Shown: positions 10,126 through 19,856 of the stretch, in pieces
Layout: every line of letters begins with the position of its first letter
Numbering within the stretch: the first letter of the stretch is position 1
Assembly: GCA_965218715.1 (NCBI GenBank)
Contig: CBDCLY010000039.1
Span: forward strand, 1-64,000
Direction of reading: 5' to 3'
DNA: 64,000 bases
Source: CBDCLY01 sp965218715
GTDB lineage: Bacteria > Bacteroidota > Bacteroidia > Flavobacteriales_E > Vicingaceae
The notes under the pieces: generated by a model
Told to the model about the DNA's origin: nothing
Database searches by the model: none
The model's input: only the letters and a program-made list of their open reading frames with translations
Position numbers and translations under genes: made by a program

Positions 10126-10276
10126 CTAAAGAATAAGACATTTTGAAGCCTTTTTTGTTTCGCAAGATTCCGATTTTCTCAAACGGCTTTTTTAACTTGT
10201 CCAATCTCGATCCAATTTAGCACGGCTTAATTGAGTAACTTTTGTAAGCCATTTGCAAAAAAAACAACGAAGCAAT

Positions 10277-11116
10277 ATGTTTGGCGCACTTATCCAAAAC
10301 AATAAAGAAACTACTAGGAAGTAAAGCAGAGAGAGATCTAAAAGAAGTTAATCCCTCTTAGTTGAAAAATCAAAGCTGAATATCCCTAAACTAGCCAGTC
10401 TTACTAACGATGAGTTAAGAGCAAAAACACAGAATTTAAAACTAGAATTAATGCACACATGCGAAAGAAACGATCTCAAATAGAAAATCACAAACTAAAG
10501 ATTGAGCAAGAGAGTGACATTAAGCAAAAAGAAGCCATTTATGCAAAGAAATAGATAAAATTGAAGAAGGGATTAATGACAAAATAGAGATTGTACTGCT
10601 CGATATTTTACCTGAAGCCTTTGCTGTGGTAAAAGAAACTGCAAAACGATTTAGCGAAAATTCACTAGCATAGAGGTAAGTGCTAGTCAAATGGATAAAG
10701 ACATTGCTGCTGAAAGAGATAGCGTTTCATTGAGGGCGAAAATGCGGTTTGGTCAAATTCATGGAATGCCGCTGGAGCTGAAGTGACTTGGGACATGGTT
10801 CATTATGATGTTCAGTTAATTGGAGGAATTGTCTTGCATACTGGTAAAATTGCTGAGATGGCAACTGGTGAAGGAAAAACACTTGTCGCAACACTACCTG
10901 TCTACCTGAATGCGCTTGCTGGAAGAGGTGTTCACCTGGTTACAGTAAATAATTACTTGGCCAAACGTGATTCTGAATGGATGGGCCCATTGTTCGAATT
11001 TCATGGATTAAGTGTTGATTGTATCGACAATCATCAACCAAATTCTCCAGAACGAATAGAAGCATATCCAAGCAGATATTACTTACGGAACAAACAATGA
11101 ATTTGGCTTTGATTAT
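10277..11116 (+). pseudogene. secA: 5' portion of secA broken by about nine single-base frameshifts
   Basis: Starting at ATG 10277 (MFGAL), SecA sequence can be followed only by switching frame repeatedly: KKLLGSKAERDLKEVNP, TNDELRAKTQNLK, IEQESDIKQKEAIYA, IEVSASQMDKDIAAERDS, ENAVWSNSWNAAGAEVTWD. The ATP-binding segment MATGEGKTLVATLPVYLNAL is in a 10783-11100 segment. Apparent indels are +1 near 10292, -1 near 10356, -1 in the A-run 10365-10369, +1 in CCC 10384-10386, -1 near 10438-10441, -1 near 10545-10547, -1 near 10669, -1 near 10729 and +1 near 11068. The net change is a multiple of three, so start and end share a frame. Because secA is essential, local sequence error is the likeliest cause; true decay would need a second copy. 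Confidence 0.8.
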
Positions 11117-13618
11117 TTGAGAGACAACATGTCAAGAACACCTGAAGAGTTGGTTCAGAGAAAGCATCATTATGCGATTATTGATGAGGTTGATTCTGTT
11201 CTAATTGATGATGCTAGAACTCCATTAATTATCTCGGGACCGACACCTAAAGGGGATCAACATGAGTTTCATGAGCTAAAGCCTTTAGTAGATAAATTAT
11301 TCTCTGCTCAAAAGCGACTAATAACAACCCTGTTAGCAGATGCCAAAAAGAAGCTCAAAACTGAAGAAAGCGACAGCAAAAAGCTAAAGCAATTGCAAGA
11401 AGAAGGCGGCATGGCCTTATTGAGGTCTTTTAGAGGATTGCCAAAAAATAAGGCATTGATAAAGTTCTTAAGTGAACCAGGGATTAAAGCCCAATTGCAA
11501 AAAACGGAGAATTTCTACCTTCAAGACCAAGGAAAGGAAATGCACATTGTTGATGCAGAGCTTTATTTTGTAATTGATGAGAAAAACAATTCCATCGAAC
11601 TATCTGAAAAGGGAATTGAGCTAATATCCGGTTCAGAAAAAGACGGTAATTTCTTTATACTTCCCGACATCAACATGGAATTGAGTCAAATTGATGCCGG
11701 AAATGAAGACGATGAAGCCAAGCTGAAGAGAAAGGATCAAATCATCCAAGATTATTCTATTAAGGCTGAACGAATACACACCGTAAATCAATTGATAAAG
11801 GCATATACCTTGTTTGAAAAGGACACGGAGTATGTGGTGATGGACAACAAGGTAAAAATTGTTGATGAGCAAACGGGAAGAATCATGGAAGGAAGAAGAT
11901 ACTCCGACGGTCTTCATCAAGCCATAGAATCCAAAGAGAACGTAAAAGTAGAAGCTGCTACTCAAACCTATGCTACTGTTACCCTTCAGAACTATTTCAG
12001 AATGTATCACAAACTTTCTGGGATGACAGGTACTGCAGAAACAGAGGCGGGTGAGTTTTGGGACATCTATGAATTAGACGTTGTGGTTATTCCAACCAAT
12101 AGACCTATTGCTAGAGACGATAGAGAAGACATGGTTTTTAAAACCACAAGAGAAAAGTACAATGCTGTTGGTGATGAAATCGTGAAATTAGTGAGTGAAG
12201 GTAGACCTGTATTGGTTGGGACCACCTCAGTTGAGATTTCTGAATTATTGAGCCGCATGCTCAAGATGAAAAACATTAAGCACAATGTATTGAATGCCAA
12301 ATTGCATCAAAAAGAGGCTGACATTGTTGCAGAAGCTGGAAATGCCGGCACGGTGACCATTGCCACCAATATGGCCGGTAGGGGAACCGACATTAAGTTA
12401 AGACCAGAAGTAAAAGAAGCAGGCGGATTGGCCATAATTGGAACCGAACGCCATGAATCTAGACGAGTAGATAGGCAGTTAAGAGGTAGAGCTGGTCGCC
12501 AGGGTGATCCAGGTAGCTCTCAGTTCTATGTTTCATTGGAAGACAATTTGATGCGTTTGTTTGGTTCAGATCGAATCGCCAAACTAATGGACAGAATGGG
12601 ATTGGAAGAGGGTGAAGTGATTCAACACTCTATGATAACCAAGTCAATAGAAAGAGCTCAGAAGAAAGTAGAGGAGAACAACTTTGGAATCAGAAAGCGC
12701 TTGCTTGAGTATGATGATGTAATGAATGCTCAAAGAGAGGTGATTTACAAAAGAAGAAGACATGCACTTCACGGCGAACGTCTTAATGTAGACATCGCAA
12801 ACATGCTTTACGATGCGATTGGCTCTATCGTTCATGAAGGCATTGAAATGGGAGATTACGAACAATTTAAATTTGATTTGATCCGAAATTTCTCAATGGA
12901 AAGCCCATTTGATGAAAAGACTTTCAATGGTGGCAAAGCAGACGAGCATGCCGATACTATTTACCAATTGGCATTGAAACAGTATCAAAAGAAATCTGAA
13001 ATAGTCGCTAAAACAGCCCTTCCTGTATTGGATAGCATTCACAATGATCCTTCGAACCAATATGAGAATATTGTAGTTCCTTTCACAGATGGCAAGAAAA
13101 CCTTACAAGTTGTTTGTAATCTTGAAAAAGCAATTGAATCACAAGGTGCAGAATTGATTAAGTCTTTTGAAAAAATTAGCCTTTTAGCAATGATTGATAA
13201 TGCTTGGAAAGAGCATTTAAGAGAAATGGATGACCTAAAGCAGTCGGTGCAAGGTGCAGTTTATGAGCAGAAAGACCCTTTATTGATCTACAAGTTTGAG
13301 GCATTTGAATTGTTTAAGCAAATGATCGATAGAACCAATAAAGAAATTATTGGATTTTTAATTAAAGGAAATTTACCTCAACAAGAAACTAGCCCTAGCA
13401 TTCAACAAGCTCCACAGGCAAAGCAAGAAACCCCCAAATTACAAACTTCAAGAACTGAAGTTCCAAAGTTTAGTCAGGGAAAATCAGGCAATCAAGGCGC
13501 TGCACCTGCTCAAGAAAAAGTAAGGGTTGAGCCTGTTAGAGTGGAGAAAAAAGTTGGTAGAAATGAGCCTTGCCCATGTGGAAGTGGCAAAAAGTTCAAA
13601 CAATGTCATGGCAAATAG
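11117..13618 (+). CDS. secA: Preprotein translocase ATPase SecA (intact remainder)
   Basis: This uninterrupted 833-residue stretch continues SecA. It contains the Walker B region AIIDEVDSVLIDDARTPLII, the preprotein cross-linking domain with the Bacteroidota-type insertion, the NBD2 motifs MSGMTGTA, TNMAGRGTDI and QLRGRAGRQGD, the helical wing and scaffold (LLEYDDVMNAQREV, AWKEHLREMDDLKQSV), a Gln/Pro-rich linker, and the zinc-binding C-terminus NEPCPCGSGKKFKQCHGK. SecA drives Sec-dependent export by ATP hydrolysis on SecYEG. With the 5' part included, total length would be about 1,110 residues, normal for this phylum. The apparent non-ATG start at 11117 is only an effect of the upstream frameshifts. 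Confidence 0.92.
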   Translation: MRDNMSRTPEELVQRKHHYAIIDEVDSVLIDDARTPLIISGPTPKGDQHEFHELKPLVDKLFSAQKRLITTLLADAKKKLKTEESDSKKLKQLQEEGGMALLRSFRGLPKNKALIKFLSEPGIKAQLQKTENFYLQDQGKEMHIVDAELYFVIDEKNNSIELSEKGIELISGSEKDGNFFILPDINMELSQIDAGNEDDEAKLKRKDQIIQDYSIKAERIHTVNQLIKAYTLFEKDTEYVVMDNKVKIVDEQTGRIMEGRRYSDGLHQAIESKENVKVEAATQTYATVTLQNYFRMYHKLSGMTGTAETEAGEFWDIYELDVVVIPTNRPIARDDREDMVFKTTREKYNAVGDEIVKLVSEGRPVLVGTTSVEISELLSRMLKMKNIKHNVLNAKLHQKEADIVAEAGNAGTVTIATNMAGRGTDIKLRPEVKEAGGLAIIGTERHESRRVDRQLRGRAGRQGDPGSSQFYVSLEDNLMRLFGSDRIAKLMDRMGLEEGEVIQHSMITKSIERAQKKVEENNFGIRKRLLEYDDVMNAQREVIYKRRRHALHGERLNVDIANMLYDAIGSIVHEGIEMGDYEQFKFDLIRNFSMESPFDEKTFNGGKADEHADTIYQLALKQYQKKSEIVAKTALPVLDSIHNDPSNQYENIVVPFTDGKKTLQVVCNLEKAIESQGAELIKSFEKISLLAMIDNAWKEHLREMDDLKQSVQGAVYEQKDPLLIYKFEAFELFKQMIDRTNKEIIGFLIKGNLPQQETSPSIQQAPQAKQETPKLQTSRTEVPKFSQGKSGNQGAAPAQEKVRVEPVRVEKKVGRNEPCPCGSGKKFKQCHGK

Positions 13619-13619
13619 C

Positions 13620-14531
13620 TTAATCTGCTAAAGCATCCCTTAGAATTTCATTAAAGCGAATTGCTCCTTCATGGTTCAAGTGCCGCTCATCATTGAACAA
13701 TTCTAATTGCTCTAAGAATCGCTCATCTTGACTAAAATCAAATAGTCTAACATCAGCATCAAGAAACTGCTGAATGAATGCCTTCTCTTTTAAGAACTTA
13801 TTCTTGTTGTGGGGATACAATTGAGGAGATAAAACGATGCTAAGTTGAACATTTTTGGACTTTGCTAATACAACGAACGATTGAAGAATCTTCATTTTCC
13901 TTTTGTTCATTTCCTTAGAATCAAAACCGGGTTTCTTTGATCTCAATTGTTTCATTTTTCCAAACAATGGGCGATAACCCAATTCCATCTGATTATCTTG
14001 AATAATTAAAGGTGAAAATACATCCCAAAGACTTGAATTGTATCTGTAAAAGCTACTATAGAAAAAAATCTTTCTTGCCTCTTCTTCCCTATTCAGATAG
14101 CCTTGAAAATCAGGATATGTAAAATAAAATGGATTTAGAAAAGACATCCGATCTTCCTTTACGGGATCCCGTAAATTGGCATATTGAAATTCAAGAATGA
14201 TGTGATCGATATTCCCTTTATTCAAAAGGCACTTTTCTAAAGCTTGAACAAATTGAAGGTCACGCCCGCCATAGCCAAGGTTAAATGAAGACCACTTATT
14301 TTCATAGTCCAAAACACTGGGAATGAATTGTCGTTCTGCTCTTGAATTCCCTAAAATAATCCTGTTGTACTTGGATTCATTAAGTCCTTCTTGCAACTTT
14401 TGGTAATTCCCTGATTTTGTAGATTTTAGCACAGAATCTACCAAATACCCAAAGGTGATATCAAAACAAGTAATGATAATCAGCCCAATGACTAGTGATT
14501 TGAAAAAACTGAAGTACTGATTATTTACCAT
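13620..14531 (-). CDS. SGNH-like hydrolase/acyltransferase partner of MBOAT protein
   Basis: A 303-residue protein with one N-terminal membrane anchor (about residues 9-30) and an extracytoplasmic domain. The SGNH block I-like motif is LGNSRAERQF; a block III-type DERHLNHEGA near the C-terminus supplies candidate Asp and His residues. Proteins of this kind (DltD, AlgJ/AlgX-like) work with an adjacent MBOAT acyltransferase to O-acylate a polysaccharide. The gene is 2 nt downstream of the MBOAT gene and last in the minus-strand run; it converges directly on secA. The acyl acceptor is inferred from context. Confidence 0.72.
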   Translation of the reverse strand: MVNNQYFSFFKSLVIGLIIITCFDITFGYLVDSVLKSTKSGNYQKLQEGLNESKYNRIILGNSRAERQFIPSVLDYENKWSSFNLGYGGRDLQFVQALEKCLLNKGNIDHIILEFQYANLRDPVKEDRMSFLNPFYFTYPDFQGYLNREEEARKIFFYSSFYRYNSSLWDVFSPLIIQDNQMELGYRPLFGKMKQLRSKKPGFDSKEMNKRKMKILQSFVVLAKSKNVQLSIVLSPQLYPHNKNKFLKEKAFIQQFLDADVRLFDFSQDERFLEQLELFNDERHLNHEGAIRFNEILRDALAD

Positions 14532-14533
14532 GC

Positions 14534-15943
14534 TTAAAATTGAAAGTAAATGAATTGCCCTTCATCAAAAACTCCAAAGAGTAATATTAATATCACAATT
14601 AAACTATATTTCAATTGCCCTCTAATTTGCAAGCGATTAATTAGCAAATTCTTTCCTAGGTACTGATTCTTAAACTCTACTAAGAACACGATAGAACAGG
14701 CCAAAAGACTATACACCAAATTACTTTGTCCACCGAAGTATATTGATCCTTCTAAGGCAATTGCCTTTTTGCATATTTCTAAAGCGACATCAATAGTTGG
14801 CGATCTAAAAAATATCCAAGCAAGACAGACCAAAATAAAAACGATTGCTACCTGCAAGAGCTCGCCCAAAATACTTTTGTTTAACAGTTTAAATAGACCC
14901 TTAGCTTTATCTTTTACTTTCATCCCAATAATGAGGTACAATCCATGAAGAAAACCCCAAACAATGAAAGTCCAGTTGGCACCATGCCAGAATCCGCTTA
15001 CAACAAAAACTAACATTAAATTATAATATACCTTCCATTTCACTACTCGATTTCCCCCTAATGGAATGTATAAATAGTCCCGAAACCAAGTGGAAAGTGA
15101 AATGTGCCAACGCGACCAAAACTCTCTAATGCTTTTAGAGAAATATGGCCGTTTGAAGTTTTCCATCAAATCATATCCCATCATTTTTGCAGACCCAATG
15201 GCAATGTCTGAATAGCCTGAAAAGTCACAATAAATTTGCACGGCAAAGAAAACCGTTGCTAAAGCAAGCGAAGCTCCACTATGTTGCTCATAATTGTTGT
15301 AAATGGTGTCTACATAAATTGATAAACGATCTGCAACAACTACCTTTTTAAAGAAGCCCCTGATAATTTGCTTCAAGCCAAGAATCAATCGTTCTTTCTC
15401 AAATTTATGATGTACAAAAAATTGAGGAATTAGGTGCGTACTTCTCTCTATAGGCCCAGCTACCAGCTGAGGAAAGAAGGAAACATACAATGCAAAAATT
15501 CCCAAATGTTTTTCAGGTTTTCTAGTTCCATTGTATACATCAATGGTGTAACTCATCGATTGAAAAGTATAAAATGAAATTCCAACTGGAAGCAACATTT
15601 GATATACTTTAAACTGCATAGATTCACTTAGAATGGCATTAATTGTTTCACTAAAGAATCCCAAATATTTAAAAACCATAAGCATGCCTAGGTTGGCCAC
15701 TAGACTAATGATGAGCCAATACTTTTTAGATGGTCTCCTTTCATGCCTATCGATTTGGATAGCCGCCTGATAATCAATCAGGGTTGAAAGTATGATTAAG
15801 CCTAAATATTCAACTTTCCAACTACCATAAAAAAAGTAACTCGCAGCCAATAGCAAAACCCAGCGATATTTAGAGGTAATGCAAAAATAAATTGCAATAA
15901 CAATCGGGAAAAAAAGTAGAAATGAAATGGAATTAAACAACAT
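14534..15943 (-). CDS. MBOAT family O-acyltransferase (AlgI/DltB-like)
   Basis: A 469-residue polytopic membrane protein with about ten hydrophobic segments. Family landmarks are PVGISFYTFQSMSYTIDVY, LVAGPIERS, the CDFSGYSDIAIG motif, REFWSRWHISLSTWFRDYLY and the catalytic His in SGFWHGANWTFIVWG. Such proteins pass acyl groups across the inner membrane to O-acylate alginate, teichoic acids or other glycans. Location between the Wzy-like polymerase gene (3 nt away) and an SGNH gene indicates O-acylation of the polysaccharide made by this locus. Confidence 0.9.
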   Translation of the reverse strand: MLFNSISFLLFFPIVIAIYFCITSKYRWVLLLAASYFFYGSWKVEYLGLIILSTLIDYQAAIQIDRHERRPSKKYWLIISLVANLGMLMVFKYLGFFSETINAILSESMQFKVYQMLLPVGISFYTFQSMSYTIDVYNGTRKPEKHLGIFALYVSFFPQLVAGPIERSTHLIPQFFVHHKFEKERLILGLKQIIRGFFKKVVVADRLSIYVDTIYNNYEQHSGASLALATVFFAVQIYCDFSGYSDIAIGSAKMMGYDLMENFKRPYFSKSIREFWSRWHISLSTWFRDYLYIPLGGNRVVKWKVYYNLMLVFVVSGFWHGANWTFIVWGFLHGLYLIIGMKVKDKAKGLFKLLNKSILGELLQVAIVFILVCLAWIFFRSPTIDVALEICKKAIALEGSIYFGGQSNLVYSLLACSIVFLVEFKNQYLGKNLLINRLQIRGQLKYSLIVILILLFGVFDEGQFIYFQF

Positions 15944-15946
15944 CTC

Positions 15947-17212
15947 CTAAAGCTTTTTCTTTTCTGTATTGGTGTAATAGTGATAGTAAAGCAAAGAAAA
16001 GATAAATACGATGATCCCTAACTTTTTCACAAAAAACCCAGCTGTAGCACTATGGATAAAGAAATACAAGAGCGTATAAAACAGCCCTTGAACAAAGTGG
16101 CTAGCCTCTACTTTCCTCTTTTTCAAATCCAATGCATATTTTAAACTTAAGAAGTAGGGGATACATAAAATCAATGTTCCAACGATTCCATAAAGGTAAA
16201 GAGCTCCCATCCAACCAATATCGCTAGGATAAAAGTGCCCATACTTTCCCTCCCAACCATTGTTCCATTGACTACTCAGGAAACCATTTCCAAAAATGGG
16301 ATGATTGGCAATTCCTGTACTTGCAACTTCAAATTGACTAATTCTTGACATTGCAGATGAATCTGTAACCTCACCTCCTATGAACACATTTAAAGCGCTT
16401 TTAAACAATGTACCGACTAAATTTAACTGATTAGGAAATAGAATTAATCCAATATAGAACAGAATACTTAATGCGGTAACACTTATTATAGTTGAATAAA
16501 TAAAGGATTGCAATTTTACCTTTTGCACCAAATAAAATGAAGATGCTAATACCAATGAAAGTGTTAGAGAACGTGCCTTGTAAAGAAAAACTAGGTAAAA
16601 CAAAATTAATAAGACCATCAAGAGGTACTTTTTGTCCTTTTCAGATACATATCGAATTAAGGAATAGAAATAAAGAATTACAATTAAACTTTGATTCAAT
16701 TTATAACGGTACCCTTTTGAAGCAGTTTTTATTACAAAATCATATTGTTCAAATAGTTCTGGAGGGATGAATACGTTCAAGATAAAAAGTAAAAAGAAAA
16801 TCACAATGGCCATTCGAATGACAATTTGTTCCATCTTTTTAAAATCTAAAAACCCATTCTCAAGCATTACCAAGCTTACTATTCCAGCAGTTGCAAATAG
16901 TTTCACCCTTTCTGCAAGGAGGCCGTAGATAAGAGGTTGCCCAAAATAAATATTGGCCTGTATGGCACCAAAGACGGGTACTATTAATAAAAGTAAGGTT
17001 AGAATTAACAAACGAGAAGCCCTCTTCTTGCCTAATGATTTCATGGTATAGAAGCCTAAAAACAGTACAAATGAAAACAAGGCCAATTGATTCAATGCCG
17101 TGTATAAGAATGGAATGGGAACATTAATTAATAAACTAAACACCACCAAAAGAAGGGCAACAAACATTGGTGTTGATAGGTATTTCTTTAATATGGAGTT
17201 GTTTTGAAGCAT
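15947..17212 (-). CDS. Wzy-like O-antigen/exopolysaccharide polymerase (O-antigen ligase family)
   Basis: About 421 residues starting at the ATG whose first base overlaps the preceding stop (TGATG); the frame opens one codon earlier with TTG. There are roughly eleven hydrophobic segments and a long periplasmic loop containing GIANHPIFGNGF, the HPxxGxG-like motif common in Wzy/WaaL Wzy_C proteins. Sequence conservation in this family is low. The assignment as polymerase rests on topology, this motif and the neighbouring wzx and wza/wzc genes. It would join lipid-linked repeat units in the periplasm. Confidence 0.7.
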   Translation of the reverse strand: MLQNNSILKKYLSTPMFVALLLVVFSLLINVPIPFLYTALNQLALFSFVLFLGFYTMKSLGKKRASRLLILTLLLLIVPVFGAIQANIYFGQPLIYGLLAERVKLFATAGIVSLVMLENGFLDFKKMEQIVIRMAIVIFFLLFILNVFIPPELFEQYDFVIKTASKGYRYKLNQSLIVILYFYSLIRYVSEKDKKYLLMVLLILFYLVFLYKARSLTLSLVLASSFYLVQKVKLQSFIYSTIISVTALSILFYIGLILFPNQLNLVGTLFKSALNVFIGGEVTDSSAMSRISQFEVASTGIANHPIFGNGFLSSQWNNGWEGKYGHFYPSDIGWMGALYLYGIVGTLILCIPYFLSLKYALDLKKRKVEASHFVQGLFYTLLYFFIHSATAGFFVKKLGIIVFIFSLLYYHYYTNTEKKKL

Positions 17213-18057
17213 CAATTGAATGCTTTAGGTTTACTTATCAACCATTCTTTCAATCGAGATTGATCCTCTTGATAATATTCTACAAGGAAATCTTTTGCTT
17301 CCTCACCCATTCCTTTTTCCTGTTCTTTGAAAACTCCGCTCGATTTAATTTTCTTAATCAAACTAGGTCTGGCTATTTTTTTTATTGCTTTCCTAATTGG
17401 TGGAACGGCATATAAACTCTTTAGCAATGGATTACTAGGAACGATACTAAGGTTGGCCTCAACTTCAATTGGTTCAATTGATTCTAGTTCTAAAAAATTT
17501 GCAATCTTAGGTAAGTAATTCACCAAGTCAGATTCTCCATTTAACACCAATAGATTTGAACCAAAAACTTCCTTAAACTTTAGCAATGAGTCCATATATA
17601 AACCCTGACTAATGTATTGATTAAAATGAGGGTTTTGCTCATCATTGCTCAATACAATCTCGTCAAAACCCTGTTTAACAAAGCCCAAGCGCGCATCCAT
17701 TTGATAATGAGATAAGGCCCTTTCGATTGGGTCTCTTAAAAGCAATATTAGTTTTGCATTAGGAGAATAGTTTTTAATCTTTTCAGAAACATTTTTGTAA
17801 AAAAAATAAGACACACTCGCCTCACCTCTGTATTTCATGTCCTTACCTCCTTCAAATAATGCCTCGTATTGTTCAATTTCACGAATCGGTTTGGTATTGT
17901 AGTACAATTGCTCGTTTTCAATCTCAACAGCTGAAAAATGATCAGGTTCCTTCATTTCTGCCATGAAAATGGCCTCATGGCCCGACAAATAATTGGCTAA
18001 AAGAGTGGTTCCCGCCTTGGCAACACCAATAATGAAAAGATTGGGTTTAGCACTCAT
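17212..18057 (-). CDS. Sulfotransferase (PAPS-dependent)
   Basis: A 281-residue sulfotransferase-fold protein. The 5'-phosphosulfate-binding loop is IIGVAKAGTTLLANYL near the N-terminus and the 3'-phosphate motif is LLLRDPIERALSHYQMD. KEPDHFS after strand 2 is the usual position for substrate contacts. It would transfer sulfate from PAPS to a hydroxyl or amine, here presumably on a sugar of the locus-encoded glycan. It overlaps the GT2 gene by 11 nt and touches the polymerase gene. It is one of five sulfotransferases in the locus. Confidence 0.88.
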   Translation of the reverse strand: MSAKPNLFIIGVAKAGTTLLANYLSGHEAIFMAEMKEPDHFSAVEIENEQLYYNTKPIREIEQYEALFEGGKDMKYRGEASVSYFFYKNVSEKIKNYSPNAKLILLLRDPIERALSHYQMDARLGFVKQGFDEIVLSNDEQNPHFNQYISQGLYMDSLLKFKEVFGSNLLVLNGESDLVNYLPKIANFLELESIEPIEVEANLSIVPSNPLLKSLYAVPPIRKAIKKIARPSLIKKIKSSGVFKEQEKGMGEEAKDFLVEYYQEDQSRLKEWLISKPKAFN

Positions 18058-18964
18058 TAAAACTTTTTTTTCGTTTTTTGAACAAGACTTCTAACATCAA
18101 GCGAAAGAAGATAACATCCTCCTTAAATCCAAGTTTTAAACATCGATAAACTATAACCGATATTGGAACAAGGAATAAGCCTGGATAAAACTTTCGGTAC
18201 AATAAAATTAAGTTCTTAAACTGATAATACATCATTTTAGGGTTTCGCCTTTGTTTTGAATGATTACCAGTTGATCTCCCCTGCTTGTGGTATACAATAC
18301 TCTCATTGCAATTAATGCAGTTCAGTCCTTGCTTTTTTGCCCTTAAAGCCCAATCAACTTCTTCATAAAAGAGAAAATAGTCTTCGCTCATTAGACCAAC
18401 AGTATCGATAAAATCCTGACCAATAAATAAGGATGCGCCAATCACGTAATCCACAATCTCCCTATTATTCTCCTCTTGAATAGAGGGGCTATTGTAGCCA
18501 ATTTGGACAAACTTACCTATCCATTTTTTTATCTTCCCCCCTCTTGCCTGAACAATTGTTGGGGCATCAAAGAATAATAATTTAGAACCTATGATTCCAG
18601 ATTTAGGGACTTGATTTTTTACACGAATCAATTGAATTAAACTTTCTTCATCAACTGTTGTGTCGTTATTTAACAACCAATAGTAATCTGGCGTCCAAGC
18701 CTCCTTAGCCTTTAGTATTCCAATGTTGTTTCCGGAAGAAAAACCATTATTATGCTTTGCTTCAATCAATTTCAATTCAAATGAGAAAGTGTTATTTTCC
18801 AAAAACTCTTTCAATACCGTGCAGGAACTGTCGGTAGAGGCATTGTCGACGATAATTACCTTAAATGAACCTTTTAAATTTGAATTGATGCTTTTGATAC
18901 ACTCTATGGTATCAGATGCTCCATTGAAATTTACCAATACAATTGCTGTCAGCTTAGAACTCAT
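18047..18964 (-). CDS. Glycosyltransferase family 2
   Basis: A 305-residue GT-A enzyme. The N-terminus AIVLVNFNGASDTIECIKSI is the nucleotide-sugar binding strand. The metal-binding motif is in WLLNNDTTVDEESL (DxD-like NDT). A candidate catalytic region is YFLFYEEVDWALRAKKQG (ED-containing). This architecture is typical of rhamnosyltransferase-like GT2 enzymes (WbbL type), but the sugar cannot be deduced. It overlaps both neighbouring sulfotransferase genes, by 11 nt each. Confidence 0.88.
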   Translation of the reverse strand: MSSKLTAIVLVNFNGASDTIECIKSINSNLKGSFKVIIVDNASTDSSCTVLKEFLENNTFSFELKLIEAKHNNGFSSGNNIGILKAKEAWTPDYYWLLNNDTTVDEESLIQLIRVKNQVPKSGIIGSKLLFFDAPTIVQARGGKIKKWIGKFVQIGYNSPSIQEENNREIVDYVIGASLFIGQDFIDTVGLMSEDYFLFYEEVDWALRAKKQGLNCINCNESIVYHKQGRSTGNHSKQRRNPKMMYYQFKNLILLYRKFYPGLFLVPISVIVYRCLKLGFKEDVIFFRLMLEVLFKKRKKSFNEC

Positions 18965-19856
18965 ACCAATGCTTTAAGTTGATGTCCAATAATTGTTCAA
19001 GTAATTTGATGTCGTCAATGAAATGAGGCAATAATTTTTTCCGGTCTTGGATCTCCAATTTAGGAATGTTCGATTTGGTATAAAAAAGGGATTTTACTGG
19101 TTTTGTCAATGACCTTGGAATTAGTTTCCTAAAGGGTTTTACTAGGGTCAACAATTTTGAATTTCTTGGCAATTTAGCTTCGTTTCTTTCAATGTTGAGT
19201 TCATATTTAAAGGATTCCAAATCAAGAAATTTTGTTATTTTTTCTAGTTGATCTGTCGTATTTGCTTTAAGCTCTTCCTGCCTAATGATCAGCACTTGAT
19301 TTTTTGGAAATGTATTGTAAAACCGAGAAACTTGTTCAAAGTACATTCCCAATTCCTTATATAAATGACTTGCACCCCAGGCTTTCACTTTAGATTTCTG
19401 ATCTTGCTCAAAGTCTTCAACAAAAGGGGCATGACTAAAGCCCATTCTTAAATTCATTAGGTAATGTGAAAATGCTCGTTCAATAGGGTTTCTTAAAACG
19501 ATCAAAATTTTCGCCTTTGAATTGTAGGCAGATATCTCCTTTGCTGCTATTTTAGAATACAAATAAGAAGCAGAGGCTTCTCCTAAAATTTGGTCCTTTT
19601 TTGCTTCTTCAAAAAGAGCATAATAGTCATTGGAATTGGTATAAAACTCTTGATGCTTATTTGATTTATTTTTTTCAACACGCTCTCGAAATTCTTTTCG
19701 GCAGAGTTCGATATTGAAATCTTTGAAAAAGAAATGGGGCTCTTTAATTGGGCTTAAGAATACAGATGGATGCTGATTAAGAAAGCCCCATAATGCCGTT
19801 GTTCCAGCCTTAGCAGCTCCTACAATGAATAGATTGATGGTTTTTGTATCACCCAA
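18954..19856 (-). CDS. Sulfotransferase (PAPS-dependent)
   Basis: 300 residues from a TTG start; no ATG lies near the conserved N-terminus. The PAPS loop is FIVGAAKAGTTALWGFLNQ, the 3'-phosphate motif LIVLRNPIERAFSHYLMN, and KEPHFFF follows the first loop. It overlaps the propeller-like gene upstream by 8 nt. It is similar in design to the sulfotransferases at 17212 and 21694, suggesting an expanded family within the locus acting at different glycan positions. Confidence 0.87.
   Translation of the reverse strand: MGDTKTINLFIVGAAKAGTTALWGFLNQHPSVFLSPIKEPHFFFKDFNIELCRKEFRERVEKNKSNKHQEFYTNSNDYYALFEEAKKDQILGEASASYLYSKIAAKEISAYNSKAKILIVLRNPIERAFSHYLMNLRMGFSHAPFVEDFEQDQKSKVKAWGASHLYKELGMYFEQVSRFYNTFPKNQVLIIRQEELKANTTDQLEKITKFLDLESFKYELNIERNEAKLPRNSKLLTLVKPFRKLIPRSLTKPVKSLFYTKSNIPKLEIQDRKKLLPHFIDDIKLLEQLLDINLKHWYEF

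Noticed and set aside
10143..10196. Possible terminator between the DUF2795 gene and secA (AAGCC...GGCTT followed by T)
   Set aside because: Only a 5-bp stem with a ~35-nt loop could be drawn, and this stretch adjoins the indel-rich part of secA, so the sequence is not reliable enough.
10236..10244. TAACTTTTG as a promoter of secA
   Set aside because: It is one base longer than TAnnTTTG and lacks a good -33 box; the region may contain sequence errors.
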